Source: Dromaius novaehollandiae
Taxonomy: Eukaryota > Chordata > Aves > Casuariiformes > Dromaiidae
Length of the DNA: 64,000 nt
Reading direction: 5' to 3'
Assembly (NCBI RefSeq): GCF_036370855.1
Contig: NC_088099.1
Coordinates: 19,683,501-19,747,500, forward strand
Below the pieces are notes generated by a model, which had not been told where the DNA came from, made no database searches, and saw nothing but the letters and a program-made list of their open reading frames with translations. Positions 25,790 to 37,471 of the stretch are shown here, in pieces; position 1 is the stretch's first letter; each line of letters opens with the position of its first letter. Both the position numbers and the translations under genes were made by a program.

Positions 25790-28700
25790 AGATCTCTCAG
25801 ATTTGGACCCAATTAGTGTCACAAAGAATTTTTATGTTGTGGGATGGCATTATATGTGTTTCCATAGCAATATCTTATTTCAAATAAAAGAAATGGCATT
25901 TGAAAATCTGAGGGTATTTCAAATACCAGCGATAAAATCTCTACATAAAATGCTAGAGCAACAATTCCTGTGCCACACGACTGAGTTTGTAAAGCCTGAG
26001 ATACATTTTTTATAAAATGTGTTCCTATGAAGCACAAGAAAAATATCATGGTTTCATGTATTTGGTTAAATGTTATGAGATACTGCACATAAGCAGGTGA
26101 ATCAGGTGCTTTATAAAATTCTGCTGGACAACCTTCCTACCAAGTGTCGTTTCCTATGCTTTATCCATCTACCAATAGCCTATGTTCTACTCTGATCCTT
26201 GCACCTGTTTCATGACACTGCAGTCAAGAAAGTGGCCTGAGACCACCTGATACAGCTACCTGAGACTAAAACCTTCTTAAGTAAAGGGCACAAATAACAG
26301 ATCCACCTCAAGGCCAGGAGACCCTCAGCAGTTACACCTAAGCTAGGGAGCAGGACCCAGCCCGGACTGCCTTTCAGATTGCTGTATTCTGAAAATCTGA
26401 CACTGAAGCAACAGCTTCCCACTTTTGATAAATGTACTAAGCATATTTGTGACTAGGATGAAAAACACTAGCATTTAAATCTTTAAGGTGCTAATATGTG
26501 TTTAGAATTAACTGCTTGTTAATGTTAATTCACTGAAATTAACAGCTCATTTCATACTGCTATTTCAGCTATTCAAAAGCAATTTTTCAGCCAGTGATCC
26601 TGAAAACATATAATCTAAGTGAACCAAATCATTGCTGTCCAAGCCAACTGTTGACAGAAAACTGGTTCAGCCCTCCACTGAACTAAGTGTGAATAAGGGA
26701 AAGATTTAACTGGCATAAATTTGTCTTTTCCATGTAAAATCCTCAGAAGACAGGTATTCCATGCAGCACCATAAAGTCTGTGGTGCAATGTAAATACAGG
26801 CTTTAGATCTTTGGGGTTGGGGGTTCTTTTACATTCTTTCCAGGATGACGTGAGCTATTTCATAACATCCATCAGTCTCAGCAATGTGAATTACTAGACC
26901 ATTTACTATATATCCAACTTTAAATAAAACACAGGAAGGAACATGTCTATCGAGACTTTTAAAAATAGCAAATTCTGAAACAATTTCTTTATTTCATTTA
27001 CATCACATTGATGGGATTTAAGAACATATTTGCAAAGAAAATGCTAGACCATGGATCCCTCACTATTTATTTAGAAAAAGATATAGTGAATACAAAGGAC
27101 TATATACATATTTTAGGCATGCAGAAAGTGTGATATACCTAACGTATATTCTTGATGTCCTTGAATAACAAAGTTGATCTCTTGAAAAACAAGAATTTCC
27201 CATGTAGAGTTCCCTCTACTAAAATATCACATCACCTTAAAAACCTAAATAGTAATTCTTTTTGCATTGCAAGATGTTAAGAAAACAGAATTCTCTCTTT
27301 AGAATTCATCCCTAAATTCATCCCTATCTGCTCTATTCACTCTTTATCTGGAATCATTCTCTGTCACCCTAAGTAGCAGGACTGTGACTAAAGGCAAATA
27401 ACAAGGAGTTCGTAAGTCTGTAAGCAAAACAAAGTATTTTCTATATAAATATTCTTATAATAAAAAATGTAAATACAGCCATTACATAAACTGGTTCTTA
27501 CATTTGTCCTTAAAGTTTTGCAGGTAGTACAGTATCTGGTCAGCAAAGATTTATCTATACAGAAGAGTAACAGTGTAACTAAAGCTGTGCCACTACTTCA
27601 GGTCAACAAGGCCAGTGGAGGTGTGTATATATGCATGCTCACACACTCTACAAACCTGGCTTATATTGATTTAGGCTGCAACATCCTATCTTTAGGTAAA
27701 CAGGAGCAAACTGTGTATACACCAGGCCTAAAAAGCTTTAAGAATCCTCTGATCCATCACAACATAATTTGCTTTTCTGCATCATTAATGCATCATTTTC
27801 CCCAAAGGAGTTAATGCAAAATACTGCATGACGCAACATTCAGTGTGTGCAATCTCTGCAAAAGACAGAAAAACTAGCTTTTAACGTCCACTCTTAATGC
27901 CCTTTAAATCTTTCATCATACCTTAGCGAAAGAAAGTGCAATAATACTATCACAATATTTGTTAACTGCAGCATTTTGCTGAATGACATTTAGAAAGGCA
28001 GGGGCGGAAATGGAAGGATTGCTCCCCTCACTATCCCATCTCCCTGCAGCCAGTCTTAGCAGTGAGGATGCTGGAAATCTCTTCTCCCATTCCTCCAGGC
28101 CCCGCAGCACTAAGCAAGCCAGGCGATTGTATGCTGCTGCTATTGCAACACAGCATCAGCACACACTAACAGATCCTGTGGAGATCCAGAACCCTAACAC
28201 TACTGCGATACTTTTATAGTGCCCATTTCTAGAGTCCACAAGCAGATGTGATGCACAAAACCACTTCATATTTAAATTTAAGGTATAAAAAGGTCCAAAA
28301 TTTAATTCACTGTTTAAAAAATGAGTAAATATGATATTGCTAAAGTCTTCAGACATTCTGAGAAATGTACCCTCTAAACAGGCTCTTTAAGCACTGCCTT
28401 TATGCACCTCTACTTTGGATTGGGAGCCTGTATCTAAGCTCCATTGATCACCTTTATACTTCTTCAGTTTGTGAAACAGTATCAACTGTGACAGTGGTTA
28501 AAGTAACACAAAAACATCATTTTGGAATTTTACTAATATTTTCCTCTTCAAACAAAGTTTAAGTTAGTGCCATGAACTTTGAAATATTGATTGTTAGATA
28601 CAGTCACGCCAGAATAAATCTGTTAGGGATGTGGTTCACTTCTTTCTATCTAATAAATTAACTAATTCAAGGGAGGTCACAGATTTCTAGCTTAAAGTTG

Positions 28701-29700
28701 TTTAAAATCTGAGCTTTTTTCTTTTAGGTGCTGTTTAGCAAATCGAGATCCTCATTTCAGATATTTCTAGAATGCATTATAAGTTTGTGACAAATCGGCC
28801 TCTAATGACAAGCAGCATTAAGCCCTGTGGAGCCAGGTACTGCAGAAATTCCATAGAGAAATTCCTTATGCTGAAACCGGCTCCTATGCCACTAACTCAG
28901 TTCAGGCGTTTAAGACTTAGAATTCTGGTTTTGTCCTGAGCACATACAGCAAGAGCATTATATTTCTTTTCACTTACAACTAATGTGAGAATTAAGCAGA
29001 AACGTCCAGACAGGAAAGGTGGATGTGCACTAATATACCGAGACCAGCAGTGCTTTTTTTGGCAATGCATTTATGCAACTTTTTCTTACAATACATGGAT
29101 GTTTCTTACACATTATACAACCTTTCTCATGTTGCCTCTGCAGAATAAAAGTGCAAAGTGATTTTGCAAAATTATTGCAGAAATAGCAAGGTAGGTTTGA
29201 GCACAGAATAGAAATATCCTGAAAAGACATCCAAGAACAGCAGAATCTAGAAAGCTTTGTGTCAGACCTTTCTAACTGGCTACAGCTAACGTTGTATAAT
29301 GTACTCACTGTGGCAAACGTACATCATGCTCGAGTCTTTCAGCTTGCACTGGAACCCAATACATCACATTATGTAAACGGAATGACAACTTTTCAAAATA
29401 GTTTGCTGGATTATGTCATTAGCAAAATCAGATTGCTAACACAGATATGGTTTAAGTTACACAACAAATACCTCTGATGCTATCACACTTTCGCAGCTCT
29501 GAAATTCATCTTTCACTTTCCTTGATGAGATGCTAAGAACTTTAGGAAGCTTCTTTCTTATACTAATTCATGCAAAGCTAATAAAATACTGAGGAAATAA
29601 ATCTAAAAAGAAGTGACAACAGAAGTAATTAAATATTCTCAGAAAGCCGTATGACCTTTAAGATAAAATCTGTACCCTAAAAATTTAAAATGCAAGAAAT
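25790..29700. other. Intergenic between the left region and the THNSL1 3' end
   Basis: AT-rich, with open frames of at most about 98 codons (27518-27814, plus) and no splice or domain support. Some of the right end may be THNSL1 3' UTR if a further polyA site is used. Confidence 0.5.
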
Positions 29701-29718
29701 AAGAACCAAAATTAAGTA

Positions 29719-29724
29719 TTTATT
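29719..29724 (-). terminator. Candidate THNSL1 polyA signal
   Basis: On the minus strand this reads AATAAA, about 790 bases after the THNSL1 stop codon. It is a plausible 3' end, but other variant signals could be used in this AT-rich stretch. Confidence 0.35.
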
Positions 29725-30516
29725 TGCACTTAAGGAGATTGCTGCTATTACTAACAAATTATTGTACAGTATTAAAAAAAAGATTCTAAATTTTAAAGTT
29801 CAAATAGAAAAGGCCTAGGAAAGACCGGAGCACACTGAAGAATTGTGTTTCAGAAGTTAGAAATATTGAACAAAGGGTTCTGTTTTACAGAGGAAAATAT
29901 CTGGGGGGACAAACTGTCTGAAAAAACAGCAAAAGAACCAAACTTTTATATAAACTTTGGCCTCACAGTACATAAAAACAATATACAAGACAGCGTACCA
30001 AACTGGATGGCTCAAGGGTTTAACAATACATTTATACTTGAATTTCTGTAGTGAAATCAACCCTCATTGGTAACATACAAACTTCATTACAATATCTGAT
30101 AATGTTTCAATACCCTAAGTGAAGTGAGTTACTGTTTAACTAATCACCCACTGACCAAGTGATCGTGTCATTCTCAGAAAACCAGAGCCATCAGTCTCAG
30201 ACAGGTCGGACCTGTTACTTTCTCCTTCCGTGGAGAATGCTTCAGGCTCACGAAGGAAACAGCGTTGCCAAGGAAAGCCTGCACTGCTGCTGTCTGTGCT
30301 ATACATGCACCGCGTACTCCAGGCTTTTGATACTCTTAATTCAGAACCTTTCACCACTACTAACGTTCGCACATGCAATACTTTAAATATATTGTTGAAA
30401 TTGAATATAAAATTGAGGAAGTTATGCTGTGAACTGGACAGCGTATTAAACATGCATTTTGTCAAGAAAGTATTGCAGTTGACACAACAGATATCTGATA
30501 GTTTAGATAGATTTAC

Positions 30517-32739
30517 TCAGAAAACTTTCATAAAATGATTTTGAATTAAGGCTTCTATGTGAGACATTAGCATGCTTGTATCAGCAGCACAGATCTGATG
30601 ATCCTCATTTTCATTCTTTTTCAGTGTCTCTAATAGGCCCCAGTGGACTGGAGGCAGAGGGCTGTAAGAACTCAGCAAGTGAAGCTGACTTAACGGATTC
30701 TGTTTTATTTCTGCAATCCTCAAAGCCCTCAAGATAGCAGGTGCGAACTTAGAATAATGAGCTGTAGATGAAATAATAATTGGGCAAGTTCTGTCTTGTA
30801 ATCGATCTGCAACTACTTTAGCAACAGCTGTGTGTGTATCCAAAATATACCCTGTAGTACTGTATACAGAGTGGATGGCAGCTAGACAGTCCTCCTCAGA
30901 GCACCACCCAGCCACCAAGTCCTGTTGAAGCTTTTCAAGTAGATCTTTCTGTAGCTGGAAGTGGCCCTGATTTTCCAGCTGATTATATAATTGTGTCACG
31001 AGCTGTCCATCACCATTAGAAATCAGGTGCAAATATCGTTCAAGATTGGAGGACTTCAAAATATCTATTGCTGGTGATAAAGTGGGAATTAAACTTCTTC
31101 CCCTCAAATCATAAATACCTGTTCTTACGAAGTCAGTCAAAACATTGTTTTCATTGGAAGCACAAATACATTTTCTAATAGGAATTCCCATCATTTTAGC
31201 ATACAATGCAGCTAATAAGTTGCCAAAGTTTCCTGTAGGAATGCATACATCTACAGGGCTTCCAAAAGCAATAATATCTTGATGAACAAGATCAAGGTAT
31301 GCAGAGGCATGATAAACTATCTGAGGAAGCAGCCGTGCCCAGTTTATTGAGTTTGCTGCAGCTAAAGCTGTTCCATACTCTACAGTGAGAAAGCCAGTAT
31401 AATCGGAATTAGTAAAGATTTGTTTTATTGCTGTCTGGCAAAAGTCAAAATCAGATTTGACACCTACTGACCAGGCATTTTCTTTCTGACAGCCAATCAT
31501 CTGTGATTTTTGAATTTGGCTTACTCCATCCTCAGGAAAAAAACTCATCACAGCAATTCTCTGTTTGTCAGTATCATGGAGACGACTGAAGCCATCTAAG
31601 ACAGCACTCCCTGTGTCTCCAGAAGTAGCTACCAGAACCAAGTAATTGCAGCTTCTGGGAACACAGTATGCAAATATATGTGGCATCATCTGTAGTGCAA
31701 AATCCTTAAATGAAGCTGTTGGTCCATGAAATAACTCAAGGAGAAACTGATTGCCTGTCAGATGCCTAACTGGGGCAATTTTAGAACAGCTAAAGTTTTC
31801 TCCATAAGCAGTGCCAATAATTTCTCCCAGTGTAGAAGCAGGTATATCAGCAGGATGTATGCACCTTTCCAGTATTACCTGGGCTCTTTCAACATAGGTT
31901 GCTTCTATCAGGCTTTGCCATTCTCCAGCAGTTAATTTTGGAAGTCCGCTCTCAGGAACAAAGAGTCCCCCATCAGGGGCTAAGCCCTCAGTGACAACAT
32001 CACTGAAATATTTAGCAGAGTCTTTTTGCTTACAATTTCCAGACCTACTAGACCTAGTTGAAATAAAAGTTTCCGGTTCTGAGTTTTGGTATCTCTTAAC
32101 TGCATCAAGTACCTTTTCTGCTATAGCCTCTGCTGTACTCTCTCCTCCACAAAGAACACGGATATCATGCCACCTTTTGTAAAACTGCTTCCTAAACTGA
32201 AGTATGTCCTTGAGAGACATACCAGAACTCTGGCCTACAATGCGATCCACTTTCATTAATTTCAGCCTGCGCATAATGACTGCTGTGGGTACATCCAGAT
32301 ACACAACTATTCCATTTTTCTTCACATGCTCCATGGCAGCGGCATGCATTGGATTGGACCCAGTAAGGGAAATTACACTTCCAGATGCTGAAATCTTCAA
32401 AAGGGCTTTTCCTTCCTCCTCTAAAAATTGCTCATTACCAACATCCTGCAGCTTTTCTGACACACTCATATTCCAGCTTGTTTCAAGGACATCATCATCT
32501 ACATCTATGACAGGGCAATCTAGTTTCTGACCTACTATTCTCCCTACTGTTGTCTTCCCAGCACCCGGAGGTCCCATTAGGATAATATTCTTGTTTCCAA
32601 AGAGAGAGTGGCTTGAGAACCATGACTTCCATATCTGTGCGAAAGCTACAGGTCTTGAAAACAGCAGTTTTAAACACATGCTAGAAAGAGTGGTTTGGGT
32701 TATTAGTCTTAAAGGCCGGTACTGAACAGCATGAAACAT
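30517..32739 (-). CDS. THNSL1: Threonine synthase-like 1, complete coding exon
   Basis: The 740-residue protein closely follows vertebrate THNSL1 (human about 743) and, as in mammals, lies in a single coding exon. Residues 1-45 are basic with no acidic residues, which suggests a mitochondrial presequence. Residues about 50-215 form a shikimate-kinase-like P-loop domain (GPPGAGKT at 56-63, VIDVDDD around 77-83). Residues about 240-740 form a PLP fold-type II threonine-synthase-like domain, with the PLP-lysine motif HGPTASFKD (Lys345), ATSGDTGSA near 371-379 and the phosphate loop PTGNFGN at 501-507. The start is the ATG at 32737-32739, with A at -3. The frame stays open upstream to the splice acceptor, but only through a GTG, so the ATG is chosen. 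Animals do not make threonine from homoserine. The biochemical role is unsettled; the related THNSL2 is reported to act as a phospho-lyase on phosphohomoserine and phosphothreonine. The gene is head-to-head with ENKUR. Confidence 0.97.
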   Translation of the reverse strand: MFHAVQYRPLRLITQTTLSSMCLKLLFSRPVAFAQIWKSWFSSHSLFGNKNIILMGPPGAGKTTVGRIVGQKLDCPVIDVDDDVLETSWNMSVSEKLQDVGNEQFLEEEGKALLKISASGSVISLTGSNPMHAAAMEHVKKNGIVVYLDVPTAVIMRRLKLMKVDRIVGQSSGMSLKDILQFRKQFYKRWHDIRVLCGGESTAEAIAEKVLDAVKRYQNSEPETFISTRSSRSGNCKQKDSAKYFSDVVTEGLAPDGGLFVPESGLPKLTAGEWQSLIEATYVERAQVILERCIHPADIPASTLGEIIGTAYGENFSCSKIAPVRHLTGNQFLLELFHGPTASFKDFALQMMPHIFAYCVPRSCNYLVLVATSGDTGSAVLDGFSRLHDTDKQRIAVMSFFPEDGVSQIQKSQMIGCQKENAWSVGVKSDFDFCQTAIKQIFTNSDYTGFLTVEYGTALAAANSINWARLLPQIVYHASAYLDLVHQDIIAFGSPVDVCIPTGNFGNLLAALYAKMMGIPIRKCICASNENNVLTDFVRTGIYDLRGRSLIPTLSPAIDILKSSNLERYLHLISNGDGQLVTQLYNQLENQGHFQLQKDLLEKLQQDLVAGWCSEEDCLAAIHSVYSTTGYILDTHTAVAKVVADRLQDRTCPIIISSTAHYSKFAPAILRALRIAEIKQNPLSQLHLLSSYSPLPPVHWGLLETLKKNENEDHQICAADTSMLMSHIEALIQNHFMKVF

Positions 32740-32782
32740 CTTCCTCTGCTGTTTTTTCAAGTCAACTTGACAATTCACTCAA
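32740..32782 (-). other. THNSL1: THNSL1 5' UTR start of the coding exon
   Basis: The minus strand reads a long T tract and then GAAACAG, a good 3' splice site with its AG at 32783-32784. The coding exon therefore begins at 32782 with 43 untranslated bases before the ATG. A non-coding first exon in the CpG island is implied. Confidence 0.65.
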
Positions 32783-32789
32783 CTGTTTC

Positions 32790-32817
32790 AAAAAAAAAAA
32801 AAAAAAAAAAAAAAAAA
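32790..32817 (-). repeat. 28-base T tract at the THNSL1 splice acceptor
   Basis: The plus strand has 28 consecutive A residues, so the minus strand has a pure T polypyrimidine tract ending just before GAAACAG. The length is likely to vary between individuals. Confidence 0.85.
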
Positions 32818-33371
32818 GAAAATTAGTCCTTCAGCAAACAGCTAGATGAAAAATAAAGAATATGAAAGTTACAACAGCAAGAATTAGAACACAAATCCAA
32901 TTATGACTTTCTCAGTGCCAAAGAGGTAAATATTTTTCCAAAGGTTATTCATTCCACTCCCCTGCATAATTCCAGCTCGCTTCCCATGGACAAATCTGAC
33001 TTCTTACAGTCCCATCTCTTGAGAGTAAACAAGGACCCATCAAACCTAACACTACAATATTATTTGCAAATAATCTAGTATGTAGGCATTCAAAACCAGT
33101 TGGTTTTGCCTATAATATAGCAACTTTTAGAATGTTAACAAAATCTGTATTCATCCACCCCCTTAAGAAGTCTTTAGTTCTGATTTCTTATATTTTCTTT
33201 CCAGAAATCAAATACAAGAACCATTTAAATACAGAGAAAACTCACAGACTGTTGCACAACAGCAAGGGTGGCAGAGTTGCATCCAGTTCTCTTCTAAAAA
33301 GATGGGAGACCAAGCAAATGATATTTGAAGTACTCCTATAATGGAATTTTACTTAGTGCAGTTTGTGTAAA

Positions 33372-33403
33372 ATGAGAGAGAAAGAGAGAGAGAGAGAAAG
33401 AGA
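33372..33403 (+). repeat. GA-rich simple repeat
   Basis: An imperfect (GA)n tract with a few AAAG interruptions. Confidence 0.85.
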
Positions 33404-34184
33404 ACATCATGAAGACACTCCATACTCAAAAGAAATCACTATGAAAGCAGGCTGTCCAACACAGATGAAGCAAGAAGTTCTGAACAACAACATGTTATTT
33501 TCTTTGCTTAGGGAAATCAACACCAGTATCAACAGGAACTGCAGAACAAGAACTATGCGTGATGTTTAGGGATGAGGAGGAGGATCCTCAAAAAACCTGC
33601 GCAAAAGAAAAAAAATCAGCACAAACTTGCACAAAAAGCCCTACAGTGTCATTTTTCATTTTAGGAAGGCAATCAACTGTCATGCTGTTATTTCTTCATT
33701 GATCATGCCCAGAATGCTTAGAGAAAATCAACAGGGAACTTTCTTTTACAAAACTAATGAAATTTTAGACGTACAAATCCAAGAGTGCTATTACATAGTG
33801 ATTACTCATCAATCCTAAAAAAAATAAAAATAAAAAACCCACTATATTTCTGAAGGTTACTTTTAGTTGCTATACAATGCAGGACTGAAAGAGATGGGTT
33901 ACTGAGCTGCAAATTGTAGAATTTTCTTCTGTCACCATAACACATAACTAGATCTGCAATCAGCAATTTCTAATAACTATATTTTAAAAACTGTCTAGGT
34001 GTTGATACTCCAGGTATTTGCTTAACACCATTTATTAAAATACTTTTTTTAGTGTACGCACTGGTTTACTTTCACTAGTGACATGATTTTTAATGAGATG
34101 TTTCCCCATGTTAATCATGACAGACTACACAGAATGATTCAAGAAATTCACTACAGAGTGAATTTCTAAATTCTTCAATCATTC

Positions 34185-34330
34185 CAGTAGCCTTTCTCTA
34201 CACCGTCTCCAGTTCCAACAGCTTTTTAGAACTACAGAGGGCAGGAGTAGGTCTAACATCTCAGTAGAAGGAAGGTGAGCACCAAACAGGAACTGTATTA
34301 TCTTCCAAAGACCTACTCATGAATTATCCA
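34185..34330. mobile_element. Possible LINE (CR1/L3-like) remnant
   Basis: The phrase CTCTACACCGTCTCCAGTTC, followed by TTAGAACTACAGAGGGCAGG and GGTCTAACATCTCAGTAGAA, matches the remembered pattern of an old CR1/L3 fragment of the same kind as the one near 25.2 kb. It is heavily diverged and the boundaries are approximate. Confidence 0.35.
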
Positions 34331-36609
34331 TGTTTACAGTTATCACAGCAGTCCTTTAAGACCGTACCGTTCCCCATCAGAGAACATAATATCAAATTAC
34401 TCCAGCTTCAAAAATAACAGAGGCTCAATTTTATAATAGGCTGCCATGAAAACAAACACTTTTCAGTTCCACCTCCTTGCTCTAGATTCTACTCTGTGTT
34501 CCTAGATATCTTTTATACTCCACATTCATTATCAGACAATTAGTGTACGTTACAAAGTTCTTTTGATTATTTAAATCTTTCTGTTCACTCATTTCTACAT
34601 GGAGAGACATTTTTGCAAAGGGTAAGCCTCCTAAATTTATTTCTATTTTCTGTTGATTGTAAGCTACACCCAGTACTGTGATTTAATGCACATGCTATGA
34701 TTACAAGGCTCAGATAAAACTAAAATAGGCATAGCATGCTGCAGTTTCTTCTAATCCTTGTAAAGTGTAAGGGAATGCTCATGTGTAGAAGCAATATAAT
34801 GGTTATTTAAAAAACAAGGCCTGTGAAAAGTAATTATAATATTCAGATGTAAGTTTCCATTCAGGGCTCAAAACATTTACGGACAGTATTTTAGTAATTT
34901 TATTTCTTGAACAGATGAATCACTCAACACCTTACTTTTGGGCGTAGTGTAGGCTCCGTTATCTCATCTTTGTGGCTTACACATCTAACCACACTACCGA
35001 TTCACTCTGAGGAGCAGGCACTAAGTATGTGCTGCAGAGCTGCATGATGGAACATCTGGACTGCTTTATGAATCTAGGCTATAGGGACTTACCCCCAAAA
35101 AATTACAGATGTTGACACAAAAGGAATCAGATTTCGATTTATCCAGTTATAGGCTTACCATGTACACATAAAGCTGCAGCAGGTCTATGGTATTTTCTGA
35201 TATCAAATGAGCCGGTCTGGTGCAAAAATTTGCAGGCAATTTCTTTATCCAGCTACTTAATCAGTTTAACCTATGTCAATGTAATCCAATTTTGCATTCA
35301 TATAAAGCATATGTGCACACAAGCTCACATCAGTCAAATGCGACTGCTTTTGAAATTAGTTTTTTATTCAATTAGCAGAACTTCACTTTAAAGAGAGTCT
35401 TGAATTAGACTTTATCTATAGTAGAGTTTATAAGTCTAGTTACACCACCAAACCAACACAGCCAATTCTGTCAAAATGTTTTTTTCTTGAAGCAGAGCTT
35501 ACACATCCATACCTCTAGTAGAGTAGTAAGTTTTGACAATATATCTTTACCCCTACTTGGACTGCCAACAGCAGAAATATTAGGTAATATCCACATTTTT
35601 AATAACCATCACTGATGGCAGTTCTAGGGAAAAGTGGCCTTAGTTCCTGGTGACTTGAGGCAAATTCTAAACATGAAGTTTGCAAATGCATACTGTATGG
35701 TTAAAATGCAGTAAGCAAGTAAGTCAGCAGCAGTTTACAGCTCTCAAAGACCTCAGATACAAGAAGGTCAGTTGCCATACATCATCATGCCTTTTTGACA
35801 CAGGACACAATTTCTGCTTGACTTTTCTCAGAGCTTTTATGCAGAGGAAAAAAAAAAACAAACCCAAAGTAAAACATTCAGCTTCAACCATCCCATGACC
35901 ATCTCACAGACCAAGTTTCTGAAAAGGTATAGAAAAATCACTTATGTTCTGAGGAAATGAATCGCCTCATTTCCTCAAAAAGTATACTTAATGAGACCCA
36001 CTGGATAACAAGCGTAATGGTTTGGCTGCAGTAGCAGACAAGCGAGCACATCAGTTACAACCTATGAAGGGAGCAGAATCACTTACAAACTATATTAGCA
36101 GATCTTAACTGCCACAGACACCTGTGAGGGTCAGACACCTCCCAGAGTTTTCCAATAAAATCTTTAGATATTCAAATAGCTTTAGGAGTCTTGCTCACTG
36201 CCAGGAAGGTACCAAGCTCATTCCTGGGCATTTCTGTAAAGAAAAGAAAAAAGAAAGAAACAAAGACAAAGCTGATCACATTTCAGATCTGTATTAAAGG
36301 TCCCAAGCGCAGACACTGCCAAGGTTGCGCTTGCAACACGCCATGCAAGTCCGGAGAGGCCCGGGGACGGGTCAGGGAGGCCGCAGCCGCCCGGTGTCTG
36401 CAGGCAGCCGCGCGAGGCCGCCGCGAGGCCCGGCGCCGCGGTGACCCGGGGCAGCCCGCGGGGGAGGCAGGGACGGCGCCGGGGGCACAGCAGTCACATT
36501 ATGGCGATTTGCACACGCCGAAGGCATCGAGGCGGGGGCGGCGGCCGGCTCAGAGGCGCCGCAGGGGGGACGGGTGAGGCGACGCCGCAGCGGCCGGTCA
36601 GCCGCGCCT

Positions 36610-36637
36610 GCCGCCGCCACCACCACCACCACCGCGG
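36610..36637 (+). repeat. (CCA)n/(CCG)n triplet run
   Basis: A short CCGCC(ACC)n run inside the CpG island. It would be 5'-flanking or untranslated for both genes. Confidence 0.7.
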
Positions 36638-36798
36638 CTCCCCCGGGCTGCAGCCGTGGGGGGGAGGGGAGGCCGAGTCGCCTGCTCCCCTCGGGAGCCG
36701 GCCGCGGCGGCGCTGCCCCAGCCGCCTTCCCACGCCCCCCCGGAGCCCGACGACGAGCCCTAAGGCGCCCCCGCCCCCAGCGCGGCGCTCACATACCC

Positions 36799-36822
36799 GG
36801 CGGGGCGGGGCGGGGCGGGGCC
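36799..36822. promoter_or_regulatory. Array of GC boxes (SP1-type)
   Basis: Four overlapping GGGGCGGGG units in a row, a strong SP/KLF binding array typical of TATA-less promoters. Confidence 0.7.
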
Positions 36823-36857
36823 ACCTGCCGCAGCCAGGTAACGGCCGAGGCCCGCGC

Positions 36858-36951
36858 GCCCCCGGCCTCACCTGCGCCCCGCGCGCATGCGCAGCCACCT
36901 GCCTGCCCCCGGCCTCACCTGCGCCCCGCGCGCATGCGCAGCCACCTGCCT
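36858..36951. repeat. 47-bp perfect tandem duplication carrying NRF1 sites
   Basis: Two identical 47-base units (36858-36904 and 36905-36951) are followed by the first bases of a third. Each unit contains CGCGCATGCGCA (36882-36893 and 36929-36940), a near-consensus NRF1 palindrome, and a minus-strand CAG|GTGAGG splice-donor match. Confidence 0.9.
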
Positions 36952-36986
36952 GCCCCCGCCCCCTTGCGACTCCGCCCGGAGCGGAG

Positions 36987-36997
36987 ACGCATGCGCA
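36987..36997. promoter_or_regulatory. Third NRF1-like palindrome
   Basis: ACGCATGCGCA, one mismatch from the NRF1 consensus, lies 47 bases beyond the second site. NRF1 sites are frequent in bidirectional CpG-island promoters, including those of mitochondrial genes. Confidence 0.6.
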
Positions 36998-37154
36998 ATC
37001 GGGCCGCTCGACCCACCCTGCTTGGGCCCTCCGCTCCCGGCGCTCACCTACACGAAGTGCGCCTGCGCCAGGTTTACCAGCGCCTCCTCGGCCGTCGCTG
37101 GAAGCGGCTGCGCCTGCGTCACCGCTCCCGGCCTTGGCGTTTTGCTCCGGGAGA

Positions 37155-37162
37155 CGGAAGTG
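37155..37162 (+). promoter_or_regulatory. ETS-family site
   Basis: CGGAAGTG, the core of GABPA/ELK-type binding sites, lies about 310 bases upstream of the ENKUR ATG. Confidence 0.5.
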
Positions 37163-37193
37163 AGAGGGCGTAGGTCCCGCCCCTCATGGAGCT

Positions 37194-37206
37194 GTTGCTA
37201 AGCAAC
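37194..37206 (+). promoter_or_regulatory. Perfect RFX X-box
   Basis: GTTGCTAAGCAAC is a perfect inverted repeat with a one-base spacer. It matches the X-box bound by RFX factors that drive ciliary genes. It lies about 265 bases before the ENKUR ATG, which fits enkurin's presence in motile cilia and sperm flagella. Confidence 0.8.
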
Positions 37207-37208
37207 CG

Positions 37209-37222
37209 GTTTCTCTAGCAAC
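37209..37222 (+). promoter_or_regulatory. Second, degenerate X-box
   Basis: GTTTCTCTAGCAAC begins two bases after the perfect X-box. One half-site is exact (AGCAAC) and the other has one change (GTTTCT), with a two-base spacer. Confidence 0.5.
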
Positions 37223-37295
37223 TGCGGGGGTAACAGTATGTCGGCCTCCGCCTGCTTCCGCGGCTGGGCGCCGCCCGAGCGCGGTAGGGGCGCGG

Positions 37296-37330
37296 GGCGG
37301 CGGCGGCGGCGGCGGGAGGGAGGGAGGGAG
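37296..37330 (+). repeat. (CGG)n and (GGGA)n run
   Basis: About six CGG triplets run directly into GGGA repeats, in the likely 5' UTR or core promoter of ENKUR. The G-runs could form a quadruplex. Confidence 0.75.
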
Positions 37331-37471
37331 CCGGCCACAGAAGCGGCAGAACGCGGGGAGCGGGAGGGAAAGACAGGGGCGTAAACAGGGCGGGCGCCGC
37401 GGGAGGGGAGCGGGAGGGCGCGTCGCGAGCGCGTGGCTGCCCGCCCATCCGCAGGGCCCCCCCGCCGGAGC

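Larger units (their letters stand above)
32825..36850 (-). other. THNSL1: Presumed THNSL1 5' intron
   Basis: This region has no coding exon and lies between the acceptor at 32783 and the CpG island. On the minus strand, CAG|GTGAGG donors occur at 36871-36872 and, in the duplicated unit, at 36918-36919; TAG|GTGAGC is at about 37045. Any of these could end a non-coding first exon. It contains a GA-rich tract and a LINE-like fragment, listed separately. Confidence 0.45.

Noticed and set aside
32740-32778. Upstream extension of THNSL1 to a GTG at 32776-32778
   Set aside because: A GTG start is not expected in a vertebrate nuclear gene. The ATG at 32737-32739 has A at -3, gives a length close to human, and leaves a short 5' UTR after the acceptor.
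36441-37163. 240-codon plus-strand frame and other long frames in the THNSL1-ENKUR CpG island
   Set aside because: Long frames exist on both strands and in several frames at once. They are Arg/Ala/Pro-rich and promoter DNA lacking stops explains them.
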